Shown here piece by piece: positions 1 through 13,300 of a stretch of 64,000 nt of DNA; the first letter of the stretch is position 1; each line of letters starts with the position of its first letter. The stretch comes from Crossaster papposus (lineage: Eukaryota > Echinodermata > Asteroidea > Velatida > Solasteridae): the NCBI GenBank assembly GCA_037893245.1, contig JBAIAA010000449.1, forward strand, positions 124,001-188,000, in the 5' to 3' direction. The position numbers were made by a program, and so were the translations under genes. The notes beneath the pieces were generated by a model. That model searched no databases and had not been told where the DNA came from. It was given only the letters and a program-made list of their open reading frames with translations.

Positions 1-700
1 TGTTTGCGTCATGCGCTGATGCATGCACATCGCATTGTGATCACATTCGCCTTCATGAGTCATTATAATAACGGCTCGGCTACTTCTCCTGCGGTCTCGG
101 TAAAATTTTCCCGTGTCGAAAGTCCAAGTACGAACAGTGGTAACATTTTACCATCGTCTCAGTAAAACCTTCCTAAAAAAAAGTCCAGTGCGAACACGGC
201 TATAGGTTCAAAAGTTATGACATGTTAAGTAGCGACACATTGAAAAGACGAAAAAATAAAAAATTGTGCTTAAAGTTATTGACTAATTGAAAAGCACACT
301 AAACACGACAGAATAAAGTCCAATTACCAACGGTAACGTTGTTGCAAGGTATGGCAATGAAACTTTGCAAGTTAATAGAACAGTACATGAAGAAAAAAAT
401 GTGTACAACATGGACATGATTTCTGGACTTCGTTTTTCAATACGTTGGGCGGGTGTCACACATTCGAGACCTAAACTCACGATCAGCGCACGACCGTCGC
501 GATATAACAAATTTTAAATCGCAAGAAGAACGTAGGAAATGTGGCAACAAAATAAAAAATTCCACGAGGTGAAGTCCAACTCACGTTTGTTGGTCGTCGA
601 TACCTCGGGATGCAATCGGCAGTTGCACGTTTTGCTCATGTATCACTCTAAAAGGTCTTGAGTGGAGTTCATCCAATCAAATGACAAAGATCTACTTGGG
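1..700. other. No recognised gene
   Basis: Presumably intron or 3' region of the collagen-like gene, which runs off this edge. TTTACCGAGACCGCAGGAG-like and TTTTACCATCGTCTCAG text suggests a decayed repeat at 80-200, but I cannot define it. Confidence 0.5.
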
Positions 701-804
701 TGCTATATAAAACAAATAATGAATGTTTTGCATTTGGCAATGGTGAAAATATTCTCACCATTGCACACATAAACTTCCATTATTTGTATATTATTGCAAT
801 TTAC

Positions 805-1374
805 CCAAGTCTGTACAAGAGCAGTTGTTGCCATCCCTTCCAGGCTCTCCAATATCACCCCTGTTGCCTTTCAAGCCGATCGATCCTGGAAAACCGGGAT
901 TGCCCTTTTCACCTTTCAGCCCAGAATCTCCCTTCTCCCCGTGCTTGCCGTGTCGGCCGTGGTTCCCGGAAGTGCCTTGCTCCCCTGGAGGTCCTACTTC
1001 ACCGAGATCCCCCGTGGGACCTTGGAGACCCCGAGGCCCCGCGGATCCGATCTGACCAGCCGGTCCCGTCTCTCCCACATCGCCCTTCTCTCCTGGCTCA
1101 CCACGCTGACCTTGTGGTCCGGTCTCGCCATTGAATCCCGGCCGCCCCCGATTGCCCGGGGCACCCGTATCCCCCGCCAGGCCTGGTTCACCCGCTAGTC
1201 CCCTGTCCCCGGTATCACCTTTGACCCCTCGGGGTCCTGCATCACCACTCTGACCTTGTGGTCCAGGAGTTCCCGGGTCACCTTTGGGTCCAGACTCGCC
1301 GGTGTCACCCTTCGGTCCGGGCTGCCCAATTGTCCTGGCCAGTTCTGTTGTTTTCTCCAACAGCACAGCAAAAT
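805..1374 (-). CDS. Collagen-like gene, long Gly-X-Y block exon
   Basis: A 570-nt exon, phase 1 in and out. A short non-collagenous lead (DFAVLLEKTTELARTI, possibly helical) is followed by about 56 Gly-X-Y triplets rich in GEKGD, GPKGD and GERGD-like charged triplets, then NNCSCTDLG. The acceptor is tggcag at 1375-1380 and the donor gtaaat at 799-804. If the donor is skipped the frame closes five codons later, so a short-tailed isoform is conceivable. Without the donor the gene would end here. Confidence 0.82.
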
Positions 1375-4300
1375 CTGCCAAGGGAAGCAGAAAGCTCTCA
1401 AAGAGTTACATACATCATGGTTTTCTGTTTTCTTGTTCTATGATGTGTGTGCAACTGTTCACAGCACCATTGAGAATTCCATAATATTTTAAAGGGGGCT
1501 CGCTAGCTAGGGTAATGAAGTCAACATACATGGAGACAGTGGCGGACTGGCCATCGGGCGGAGGTTCAGAACGAATCCTGAAGTGCCAGTTAAATTCGGT
1601 AAATTCTAACTAAATTTGGTAAATTAGAAGTCAATAGAAACCAGACCCCCAACAAAATCTTATTCTTCAAAGCGGTCAATTTGTAGAAAGTTTTCAATAA
1701 CTCGAGAAAAAAACGTCCAGAATTTATCGCAAAATAACACAAAATGTATACGCAAAACAAACATTGCTTTGTAATAATTGTGTAGTTTATTATATACTGA
1801 ACACAATAACATATAATTCAAGCAATTTTAAAACTGTTGGAGTAGGTCTTTAAAGGTAGTATACACCATTGGTCATTGCTTGAATTATCATGAATGAGGA
1901 GATTTTGGGGGTTGTATTTTATAGTAAATATCGTTTAACTGAGCTGTCCGAAGTTTTAGAATCATAGATGCCGAGAAAAGCATGAAAAACAGCGGGTTTT
2001 TTCAACCGGCGTCAAGCAGTTATTTTTATGTTATCTTTGTTTTTTCGCGATCGGAATAATTACAGGATATCTAGCGCAATCATTTTGCTTGATGCCTAGA
2101 ATCATTATTTACTTTCAGATAAGTAAGATATTTCTTAATAATTCGGTAGTACATTTTTTTGCAATATTTGCAAATGGTGTAAACTACCTTTAAATTCGGT
2201 AAATTCTAACTAAATTTGGTAAATTAGAAGTCAATTGAAACCAGACCCCAACAAAGTCTTATTCTTCAAAGTTATGTTATTTTCATTTTATTTAACAGCT
2301 TCTAAAAGTGAAAACAAATGTACCAAAAAAAAAGTCAAACAGGCGAAATCGGACATTCAAAGAAATATCCTAAAAAAGAAACAGCCCAGGGGAAATTGTT
2401 GCTGGATTAGTGTCCGTTCCAAAGAGAATTATTCTCAATCACCTAATACGATACAGAGCTAGGGGGTTAAGCACCAATTTGATGAACTCGTATAGCTCAT
2501 GATTCGACTCTCTGTCAACAGGCAGAGGCTGCACTGTACCATTCAGGGGCCAATTTCACGGAGCTGCTAAGCACAAAACATTTGCTTAGCATGAACATTT
2601 GTCCTTGGTAAAAACAAGGTTACAGACCAAATTTCCACGTGATCTTTATTGTTTTTGATTTATAATCAGCTGGTTTTTTGCTTAGCATGAAAAACACTTA
2701 GAATTTCGGCTGATAACTTGTTTTTAATGAGCAAGACTTTTTTGTGCTAAGCAAATTTTTGTGCTTAGCAGCTCCGTGAAATTGGCCCCAGATCACAAAA
2801 CTTGCAATTTGCAATTGCAGTGGGGATTTAAGTGTTATAAAAAAAAAAAGCTATAATCTAACGATTCTTTGGAGAGATCTTGGCTTTACAGGAATCCGAA
2901 CCCATGCACATGAGTTTTGGTGATTGATTTTTCAATAAGAAAAGGTTAGAGATCATTTTGGAACTTTGGGGGTGTTTTTAGAAGGGTTCGGAAAAGCGTG
3001 AAATTAGAAACAGTTTCACTAAATTTGTTTTTGGAATGCCCGTTTTCTCCTTGCAGTCTCGATCACCAAAATGCGGCAGTAATTTATAAGCTTAAAGGGA
3101 TCGTATACGTTTGGTAATTGGAACCCACTGTTTGTTTCAATTTTATATAGTTATAGATATATACCATAAAACTAACCTGTAAGAATTTCATTTCAAAAGG
3201 TGGTAGCGATTTTGAGATATTGGCGAAAATCTAGAGCGGTTATGTCCACGCAGGAAGAATAATCTGCATTGGAATACACAATCTGAGAAACGTCACTGCA
3301 GTAACGCTTCTCAGATTCAATTATTTTGGGATAAAAAGTAATATATTTTTCCATAACCGCAGTACTTCAAAGTGAAAAGTTTCTAAAAATGCAATACTAT
3401 CCAAAGCTGCTGTACTTCTTACCAAGTAAGTTTTTATTGCCATAAATTTTTGGAGTAATTACCAAACGTATACTATCTCTTTAAAAGGCAGTATACCTTT
3501 CCAATAAGTAACCAACCAAATTATTGTTCAAAAGATTACTTAAAGTTAAGATATTGACAACTCTAAACTTCCTGTAAATTATTCCTTTTGGTATGCTGTC
3601 ATTTTGAAGAAAATAATAAAAGAAGTCTAAAAATGCATCTCCGAGATGCTTTTTGGGGGAAATTTTTATTAGATAGTTGGTTCAAAATTGAAATCTCAGA
3701 AAAGGGCCTATATAATTTTTTTCCCGGAAAATACAGCATTCATAGAGCTACAACTTTGTTGTCAGGTTAGTTGTCAAGAACTCCTCTTTTTGAGAAGATT
3801 TTTGAGTAGATTTTGAGAACTTCTACTGATTCAAACGATACTATAACATTTAAAGGTAGGATACACCATTGGTAATTGCTTGAATTATAATGAATGGGTG
3901 GATTTGGGTTTTGTTTTTTTATATTAAATATCGTTTAACTGACCTGTCCGAAGTTTTACAATCATGGATGCCGAGAAAAGCACAAAAAACAGCGTTTGTT
4001 TTCAACCGGCGTCGAGCAGTGATTCTTATGTTATTGTGTTTTTTCGCAGACGCCGTCCGGCAATCTCAAATTTTTCTTTAAAGAATTTAATTTCTCAGAA
4101 TAATTACAGGATATCTAGCGCAATCATTTTGCTGGATGCCTAGAATCATTATTTACTTTCAGATGAGTAAGATATTTCTTAATAATTCGGTAGTACATTT
4201 TGCATCTGCAAATAGTGTATCCTACCTTTAAGTATTTTCAAATTTTGACACAAAACTTTGACATTCCTTGTAATTTCTCATTTTCCCTGATTTCCCTTTT

Positions 4301-7300
4301 GTCTCCTTTTTATGAAAAAAAAAATTGCATTAATCATTATTTACTTTCAGATGAGTAAGATATTTCTCAATAATTCGGTAGTACATTTTTTCGATATCTG
4401 CAAATAGTGTTTCTTACCTTTAAGTATTTTCAAATTTTGACACAAAACTTTGACATTCCTAATAATTTCTCATTTTCCCTGATTTCCCTGTTGTCTCCAA
4501 TTTATGAGAAAAAAAATTGCATTAACAAAGTTTGGAGGTAGGGCCTACATGTACAAGATAGTGGTTGTGGAGTGGTGGTGCTTTCATTTCCTTACAAAAA
4601 TACCCCCATGAAATGGTACAATATCTGGGGGAGTCAGGTTCTCCCATTATTCTACTTTTGTACTCACCATCTGTGCTGCAGTTGCAATTTTGGCCATTCT
4701 CTCCAGGCCTCCCAGGAGCACCTACAGCACCCTCTTCTCCCTGCCCACCTGGTGGGCCCCGGGCTCCTGTGCCACCCTCTCTGCCAGCTGGACCTTGGGG
4801 TCCTAAAGAAAGAAAAAAAGATTAACTGGATCAATGTTCATCCTCAGTGGCAAACTTCATGGCCACTTTATGAGCACTAATTTGCAGCCAACAGAAAGAA
4901 CCCTGTGATAACTGTGATTGCATTCCAATTTGTCCTTGGAAGTTTAGAACCCTTTAATGAAATAATACTAAAAGTTACAATGTGGTGGAGCTGAAAAAAA
5001 ATATCTGACAGAAAAGTTTGCTCAATACAAACTGTGTGCATTTTCGACCTTCATTGATCTGTTTTTAGAGGCATTTTCCCCCCTAATAAGTGGCCAAATT
5101 GTTATTGTGAGACAAGGATATCATTCCTAAGGGGAGGATACACCATTTACAGATATCAAAAAAATGTAGGCCTACTACCGAATTATTAAGTAATATCTTA
5201 CTTATTTGAAAGTAAATAATGATTGTAGGCATCCAGAAAAATGATTGCGCTAGATATCCTGTAATTGTTTCAAAAAAATGGAATACAACATTTAAAAATC
5301 CCGATCGCCGGACGGCAGCCGAACATTTACTTAAATTGAGAAGTGATCGAACAGTATGACCCAAACCATCGACAACTCCTGTATATATAAAGAGCCAGGT
5401 TTTTAAAGTAAATTTGATCCGTTTTTGTGTCTTTCCAGATCATATACCTTTTTTTTGCCATCCAGAATCACCCCCCCCCCCCCCAAAAAAAAAAAAATCA
5501 AATAACTAATTTTAGATACATGAATTTCACTGGTCTCAATAATTTTACTAGTTTTACTAGTTTTACTAGTTTTACTAGTTTTACTAGTTTTACTAGTTTT
5601 ACAACTATACAACATCCAAGGAGGAACTATAACTTTCAGCTGATGATCAGGCTGATGATAATTTACGAAAACGAGTAAAAGTCAAAAATGATCCCATGTG
5701 TCAGGAGGATGTATCCTGTCCGAAAAAAAGAAAGATTTATAGATCCACTGCACATGTAAGCAGTCAATATATACACCATCCATGCAGGGCAGTCTAATAA
5801 TAAACACTGCGCGTCACTATAACTAAAGAATGTTCTTTAAATTACCAACTGGCCTGAAAAGACATTCAAAGAGATTTGTTGTGTCAACTGCAAAGTACAG
5901 GTTACCCACAATTTAACTTAAAGGGTCTGATCAGGCGATGGACTTTTCCAGGGAACACATTTTGTGCAACTTTCCACTCCTTTAGTAAATGTGTGAAAAG
6001 TATTTGAAATCCCTTTGTGGTAAATTTTTGTTGGAAATTGAAATTTTCCGTGCTTTTCCAGACAACTTGAGGCTGCTGTTGTTTCAGAAAGACACTGTTC
6101 CGTTTGGAAGTTTTCTGCTCAAATTGCACTTTGTAAACATTTGCAAGAAAGGGTTGCTTAACCAGTTCGCGCCGGGATTATTTTAACATCGACGAGCCGA
6201 CGGGCGGGATTATTTTTAACGAAACTCGATCCGAAGCGTGTTCAGGCTGATAGTGCCGGAAAGCACACCCACGCATTTCTGGCCTTGCGCGCTGCTGACA
6301 TACATTTCCAAACTTGAACTTGGCGTGTTTATGCGTCATCCGTTTTGAATTTGGGGGAATTTTTGCGTTTATATACGTCATCCGGCGCGAACTGGTTAAT
6401 GGCTTATTGCTACATGTATACTTACATAGCAATGGATTACCAAAGAAAACAATAAATTACAACAACAAAATATCTCAAGTACTGGCACGTTTTTGGAGAT
6501 GAAATAACTGTAAGATTGAGGGTTCTGCCCGGAATAATATCACAGGGTTGCTCAAATAATTTATGCATTAGCATCAAAATAAAAAAAGGCATCAAAATAA
6601 AAAAAAGGCACCAAAATACCCTTTAAAGGTAGGATACACCATAGTAAGCTTAAATTATCATGAATGGGTGGATTTGGGGGTTGTATTTTATAGTAAATAT
6701 CGTTTAACTGACCTGTCCGAAGTTTTACAATCATGAATGCCAACAAAAAAGCAAGAAAAATGGCATTCGTTCCAGAATTGCCACCTGGCTTCAACAAAAT
6801 ATTTCTATTGGGCCTTTGTCAGGACCTGATTTTCCTTCAAACATTTTAAAATTTGAATATTTCTGATTGTGACAACATAGTAAAGGTAACACGATAAAGT
6901 AAAAAAAAAAAAAAAGTATGCAATAATAATTTGCTAATTCATAACAAAAATTAGTTTTAAGACCCTATTGGAATGTCAATTTATTTAAGGCAGGAGTGAG
7001 ACAATGGTCTCGATCCCTTCTGCAAAAAAATCCTCCAGCTTCCTCGGGTATGGGGTTAGTTTTAGTTTTACATCAGAAATAATAAAAGAAACAATTTCCC
7101 TCACTTACCTGAAGGGCACCTGCTTGTTGTCTCGTTGCAAAAGGCAATTATTGAGTCTATCTGTTAGAAAAATAAATAAAATACTTGTAGTTAGCCTAAT
7201 ATTCTAAATGCACTGACAACAAATTATCTTGATTCTATAATATAATTCTGATGGTACATTTATCCTTAACCCTCTCAAATCCTCCAAAATAAATATGTCT

Positions 7301-10300
7301 TTGCACACATCCCAGGGAGATAGGGTTTTCATTCATTTCATTTATTATTTCGCAGGGCACAAAAAGAAAAATAGATACAAATTTAAAATCAATAGAAAGT
7401 TAAGAATATTCATTTTTAACAGTAACAAGTTATCAAGTAAGTAAAACAGTTACTACATGTACATGTAATATGTATTTTACTACTAAGTACAATCCAGTTT
7501 TTGTTTTATACAGATCGAACACTACGTTTCTGCAGTTTTTGACTCCAAAATACAGCAGGATTTAACTTTTGAAGAAAAATGTGCTTTTATAAAAGATGAA
7601 AGAAATTATACAAGAAGCTAAAATTGAGGAAAAAAAATTAAAAATCTGATGAAGACAATCAAAAGAAAGTATGGTAGAATAGATACAAATGTTAAGTTAA
7701 ACAATTCTGCCAGCATGACAAAATAAAATACTGCTTTACAAAACCAGGGAAAACACTGACACATCCTCTATTATTTTGTTTACATTTGTTAGGAAAACCT
7801 ACTGTATGTTTTGTACACATACCTGAACATGAACCCTATTGTCCTCAACTGGTCAAGGTTCATGATTGAATGTGTTTACAAATGCACATTAGTCACAAAA
7901 ACCAAAACTGAATGAAGGTATGCTCAACATTTTAACACTTTAATATATTGTACACACAACAAAACACATCCAGGTTTACCTTACATACGTACTGTGGACA
8001 TTCCTTTGTCTTCGTGTAGTTAACAAACTTTGACTAAATACTCATTTTTATCGCTTCCCCAAAACAAATTTACCCTTAAATTTGGATTATGGGCCTCTCA
8101 GCTGTCCCTTCTATCTTTTCTATATATAACCCTAACCCGTTTTTCCTCTAGCGCTCTTTTTCGGAAACTGAAAAACGGATTGTGGACCTGGGCAAGTCCA
8201 CAAACCGTAACCTCTTCCCGCATCGTGTGGACCTATATTGTTCGGAGGTCCACAGTGAGTATGCAAGACAAACGCAGAGGAACTGACTAGGTAAATTTCA
8301 ATACATTTCAAAGTGAACAAAGAAATTGGCAAGACGGGACTTGAACTTGCGACCTCCGGAATACCGGACTGGCATTCTACCAACTGAGCTATCTTGCCCT
8401 ATATGTTGGCGGTCTCCCAAAATGTCAGTATCTTTGTTTGAGGGCGCTAGTCAGAAGACTTAAGTCATAAATACCAGAATGGTGTGTGGCCAGGAATCAC
8501 GCCAATTTTTTGTTATACAACCTGGGAAGCGACAATGTGCAAATCACCGTTCAATGAGGAAACGACAGGGAAAACTGAAAACTGTTAAATGTTCATAAAT
8601 TTTACAAATATTGACCAGTGGTGCACTTGTTGTCCCCGTTTTAAATTGTTGTATTTGTACTTAAAGGTAGGATACACCATTGGTAATTACTTGAATTATA
8701 ATAAATGGGTGGATTTGGGGGGTTGTATTTTATAGTAAATATCGTTTAATTGACCTGTTCAAAGTTTTACAATCATGGATGACGAGAAAAGCACGAAAAA
8801 CAGCTTTTGTTTTTAACCGGCGTCGAGCAGTTATTCTTATGTTATTTGTGTTTTTTTCGCGATCGCCAGACGACGATCGCGAATTTTTCTTGATAAAATT
8901 ATATTTTTCAGAATAATTACAGGATATCTAGCGCAATCATTTTGCTGGGTGCCTAGAATCATTATTTACTTGCAAATGAGTAAGAAATTTCTTAATAATT
9001 CGGTAGTAAATATTTTCGATATCTGCAAATGGTGTATCCTACCTTTAACTTTAGATGCCCTCTTAACACTGCCTAACAACCAAGGCTGGATCCAAAATTG
9101 AGAAGTGACGCAAAAAATGGGTCAAGGATGCAGCATTAAAATAGCCTTTACCATTACATTCTAAGGAGAAGGAAAATAAAAACACCCTGTTGTTCACATT
9201 TCTTTTGTTAAATGCCACTTTTTTTTTTTTACAAAACAGTTTAGAATACTGCAGTGCAAGTGTGGTAGGTAGAATTACGCAGGGTTGATATACATGTAAA
9301 CACGGATGTGTCTGTGCAAATATTTCTGTCCTGTCATTTTGGAGTTAGTTTACATGTAGGTCTCAGCCTTTTTTTTGACCCACATAATAGCATATGAAGC
9401 ATGATATGTGGCAGAGAAAACCCCCCCTCTTTTGTGTTGACTATTGTGTTCCCGGAATCTCAGGAATTCCTTTTAGGTTTTAAGGGGGGATGGGTTAGGT
9501 TACAATAGTGTTGAATGCGTATAAAGTATAGGGATAAGAGGGGGGTACCCCCCTGCCACATATCGTGCTGGGTATACATAATAGTACTACATGTACGCAC
9601 TTTTGTGGCACTTGTAATTGTTCCCTACAGGTATATACAAGTACTAGTGGACAACAGGTAACTAGAGCATAACATGTGTCAACGTTTTATTGCCTGTCAA
9701 ATGCATTCAAAGAAAACTGACAAATATACAGTTTACTGTTTGCATCGACTGAAACTAGACATTTTTTTGCAGCAACAATTTCAGAGGAAAAAAACTCAAC
9801 ATTGTGTGAATTTTTTTCATCCACTGTTAAAATACACTATAAAAAGTGACAAGCAAGACAAGTTACAATAAGCATCAACAAAATATAAATTTTAGTAATT
9901 TGCAAATGTTTAGTAAATTAACAATCCAACGAAGAAAATGTAATATATTTGAAGATTCCTAAAAATGTATGTGATTTTTACTATAGGAACCTTCCTGGGG
10001 CCAATTTCACTGAGCTGCTAAGCACAAGAATTTGCTTAGCACAAAAAGTCTTGCTCATTAAAAACAAGTTATCAGCCGAAATTCTACGTGTTTTTCATGC
10101 TAAGCAAAAAAAACAGCTGATTATCAATCAAAAACAATAAAGACCACGTGAAAATTTGGTCTGTAACCTTGTTTTTACCAAGGACAAATTTTCATGCTAA
10201 GCAAATTTTTGTGCTTAGCAGCTCCGTGAAATTGGCCCCTGGTCCTTACAAATTCCGACACTATGGTGAACTACATGTATAAACACAAACTGTTGGACTC

Positions 10301-13300
10301 TGATTCTGGTGGTATCCCTAGAAACCCAATGTAATTTAAGTACACTAACTTTACAAGAGCAGACAGTACCGATCCTAATCCAACAAACATGCAGTTGGAT
10401 GTTGTGGTTTAGTTTGGTTTAGGGTAGAGGAATTAGCTTTTGTCATAATGTTCTGGTGTCCTTCCCAGTCCTTAACCACAGACCATTCATGCTGTAAGTA
10501 CCCTTTTGACACCATGACAAATTGAGCAGAGAAGTCAAGGATCAAAGTATGGAGGTAAACACTAATTGTCAATGGAAACAAACTGGTGGCAGCCCATGTG
10601 TTGTTTTACACTGCAATAGATGGCATATGGCTCCTGTGTGTCCCTGCTTAATGTTCAAATTCCATCTGTAGGCCATGGCATACCCAACAACAAATACAAG
10701 GAAATGCTATATGTACCCGTAGCCGGATATTTGACAGGAACTGTCTGGTGCACTTGGGATAAATGATGAGTTTCATTTAGCTAGGGGTGTGCTTTTACGG
10801 GTAGTTTGGGTACCGGGTACACGATAACAAAAAATACGGGTACCCTGGTACCTGTTAAAGGTAGGATACACCATTTGCAGATATCGAAAATATTTATTAC
10901 CAAATTATTAAAAAATATCTCACTCATTTGAAAGTAAATAATGATTCTAGGTATCCAGCAAAACTATTGCGCAAGATATCCTGTAATTATTTCGAAAAAT
11001 TGAATTTTATAAAGACAATTTTAGAATCGCCGGACGGCGATCGCGAAAAAACAAAAATAACATAAGAATAACTGCTCGACGCCGGTTAAAAACAAACTCT
11101 GTTTTTCATGCTTTTCTCGGCACTCATGATTGTAAAACTTCACAAAAGTCAGTTAAACGGTATTTACTATAAAATACAACCCCCCCAATCCATCCATTCA
11201 TGATAATTCAAGCAATTACCAATGGTGTATCCTACCTTTAAAGAAATCCTACTCAAAATTTAAGTTCATTTTCAGCTTGTTCATAAAGGTTCGCACTATA
11301 ATCTTTGCCTTAAGGAGTAAACAGCAAATTCGCAAGCTTCATCAATTTGATTTAGTTTTTTGTTTTCCTATGCAGCCTTGGTTTCATTTAGAAAATTCCC
11401 AACAAATGACATTCAAAACCTTTCGCTTTCATTTCATCATCTGAAAAATTAATATGTGACCTGCTCCCACGAAATCAGAGTAAAGTTGACATTTTGATAC
11501 TTTCGCGATGACATTCTGCAATCTGAGTTGTGTGTCTCGCCATCAATTGATATGAACACCCTTATTGATCAATATGAGCTTGTCCTTTCTGCTCTCCTCG
11601 ATAAGCATGCTCCGTTGATCTCGCGTACAGTTAGATGTCATCCTAACTCTCCTTGGTTTAATGACGAGCTCCGTACAGCGAAGCAAGAACTCCGGGCACT
11701 GGAAAGGAGGGCATTTTCTTCAAGAGGCCTAGAAATCGACCGTCAGATTTTTACAACAATAAACTATCATCTGCCAAAAAGCGGCACCACAGAGATCAGT
11801 TGAAAGACTGCAGTAACCGTGAACTGTTCAGAAAGGTGGATCAACTCACCCGCTCACGTTCTGCCAAGGTTTTTCCAAGTAATCATGACAGTGAAGTTCC
11901 TCTTCCTGAGCGGTTCCTTCAATTCTTTGCTGAGAAAGTCAACAAGATAACTGCAGAACTGCAGTCATCATTACCTACTGATACTGATCGACTTCCTGAA
12001 CAGCAGACAATTTTTTCATTTGACAAATTTAAGCATGTCACTGAAAAAGAAGTGTTGCAAGTCATCACTGACTCTACTTCAACGACGTGTAATCTTGACC
12101 CAATCCCAACTCACTTGCTAAAGAATTGTCTTCATGAGCTTACACCTATCATAACTGTTGTTATCAATGAGTCATTTAAAAATGGATGTTTTCCTGAAAA
12201 ATTCAAATTAGCAAATATTGTACCAATTCTCAAGGGTTTGAAATGTGATTCTGATGAACTTAAGAATTATCGTCCTATTGCAAACTCGAAGTTCTTTTCT
12301 AAGACATTAGAAAGAATGGCAGCATTACAGTTGCAACGGTACCTAAATGATCATAAACTCCACGCAAAATTTCAATCTGGGTATAGATCATTCCATAGTG
12401 TGGAAACTGCCTTACTGCGAATATCAAATGATGTATTGTTGACACTTGATAAGGGTGAAGAAGTTATACTTGTCCTCTTAGATTTTTCGTCTGCGTTTGA
12501 TACCATAAAGCATGATATCTTGTTGCAACGATTGTCACAAAAGTTTGGTATTTGCAGTAGGGCACTCGACTGGATTGAGTCTTATTTGTCAAATCGAACC
12601 CACATAGTCCGGGAGCCCAGCCAGGTTTAATCATAATTTTGAGTGCAAAAGGTTTGAAGCGTGGGATATGTTGGGGTGACTAGGACAAATGCAAAATGGG
12701 TTTTCTTAAGTTTGGCGAGTGGTGCGTTGGGTGGGGGGAGCCCCTGACAGACCCCCCAAAATTCGATTTAATCATAATCTTGAGTGCAAACATAATTTCT
12801 TCATGAGTCGAAAGTTTATCGTGTACTGAATAGAATTTGTATACTTAAGAACAATATAATTGGTGCTAAGTACACTTAAGAAGGTCTTTAATTAGTGCTA
12901 ATTACACGTTTAATCATAATTTTGAGTGCAAGAATAAAACAAGTGTCACTGTGTAGCTGACACCCTGCTGGAGCAAAATCCGCCACTTAAGAAAGTTTCA
13001 AGTGGTGCCATCCCTAATTAAGAAAGGGTCAAAGGTCATTATAAGTCATTAAACACCAATAATTATAACGTTGAGTGCAACTTGCATTTATGTGTATACA
13101 AACAGGTTATAATAGACCGATCACTGATCACAAGCTTAAGAACATGATATATAGTGCAAAGTCTAATTAAGAAGGTATGTAATTAGTGCTAATTACACGT
13201 TTTATCATAATTACGAGTGCAAAAATAAAACAAGTGTCAATGTGTAGCTGACACCTTGCTAGAGCAAAACCCGCCACTTAAGAAAGTTAAAAGTGGTGCC

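Larger units (their letters stand above)
5604..7108. other. Collagen-gene intron, repeats only
   Basis: Apart from the family D copy (6158-6399) and the family A fragment (6623-6778) I see no exon with acceptor, open frame and donor in a matching phase. Confidence 0.6.

Noticed and set aside
8132..8383. Functional tRNA gene with assignable anticodon at 8328-8398
   Set aside because: Acceptor stem is perfect but other stems are poor and the sequence is shared with a SINE-like fragment at 53985-54090; kept only as tRNA-like.
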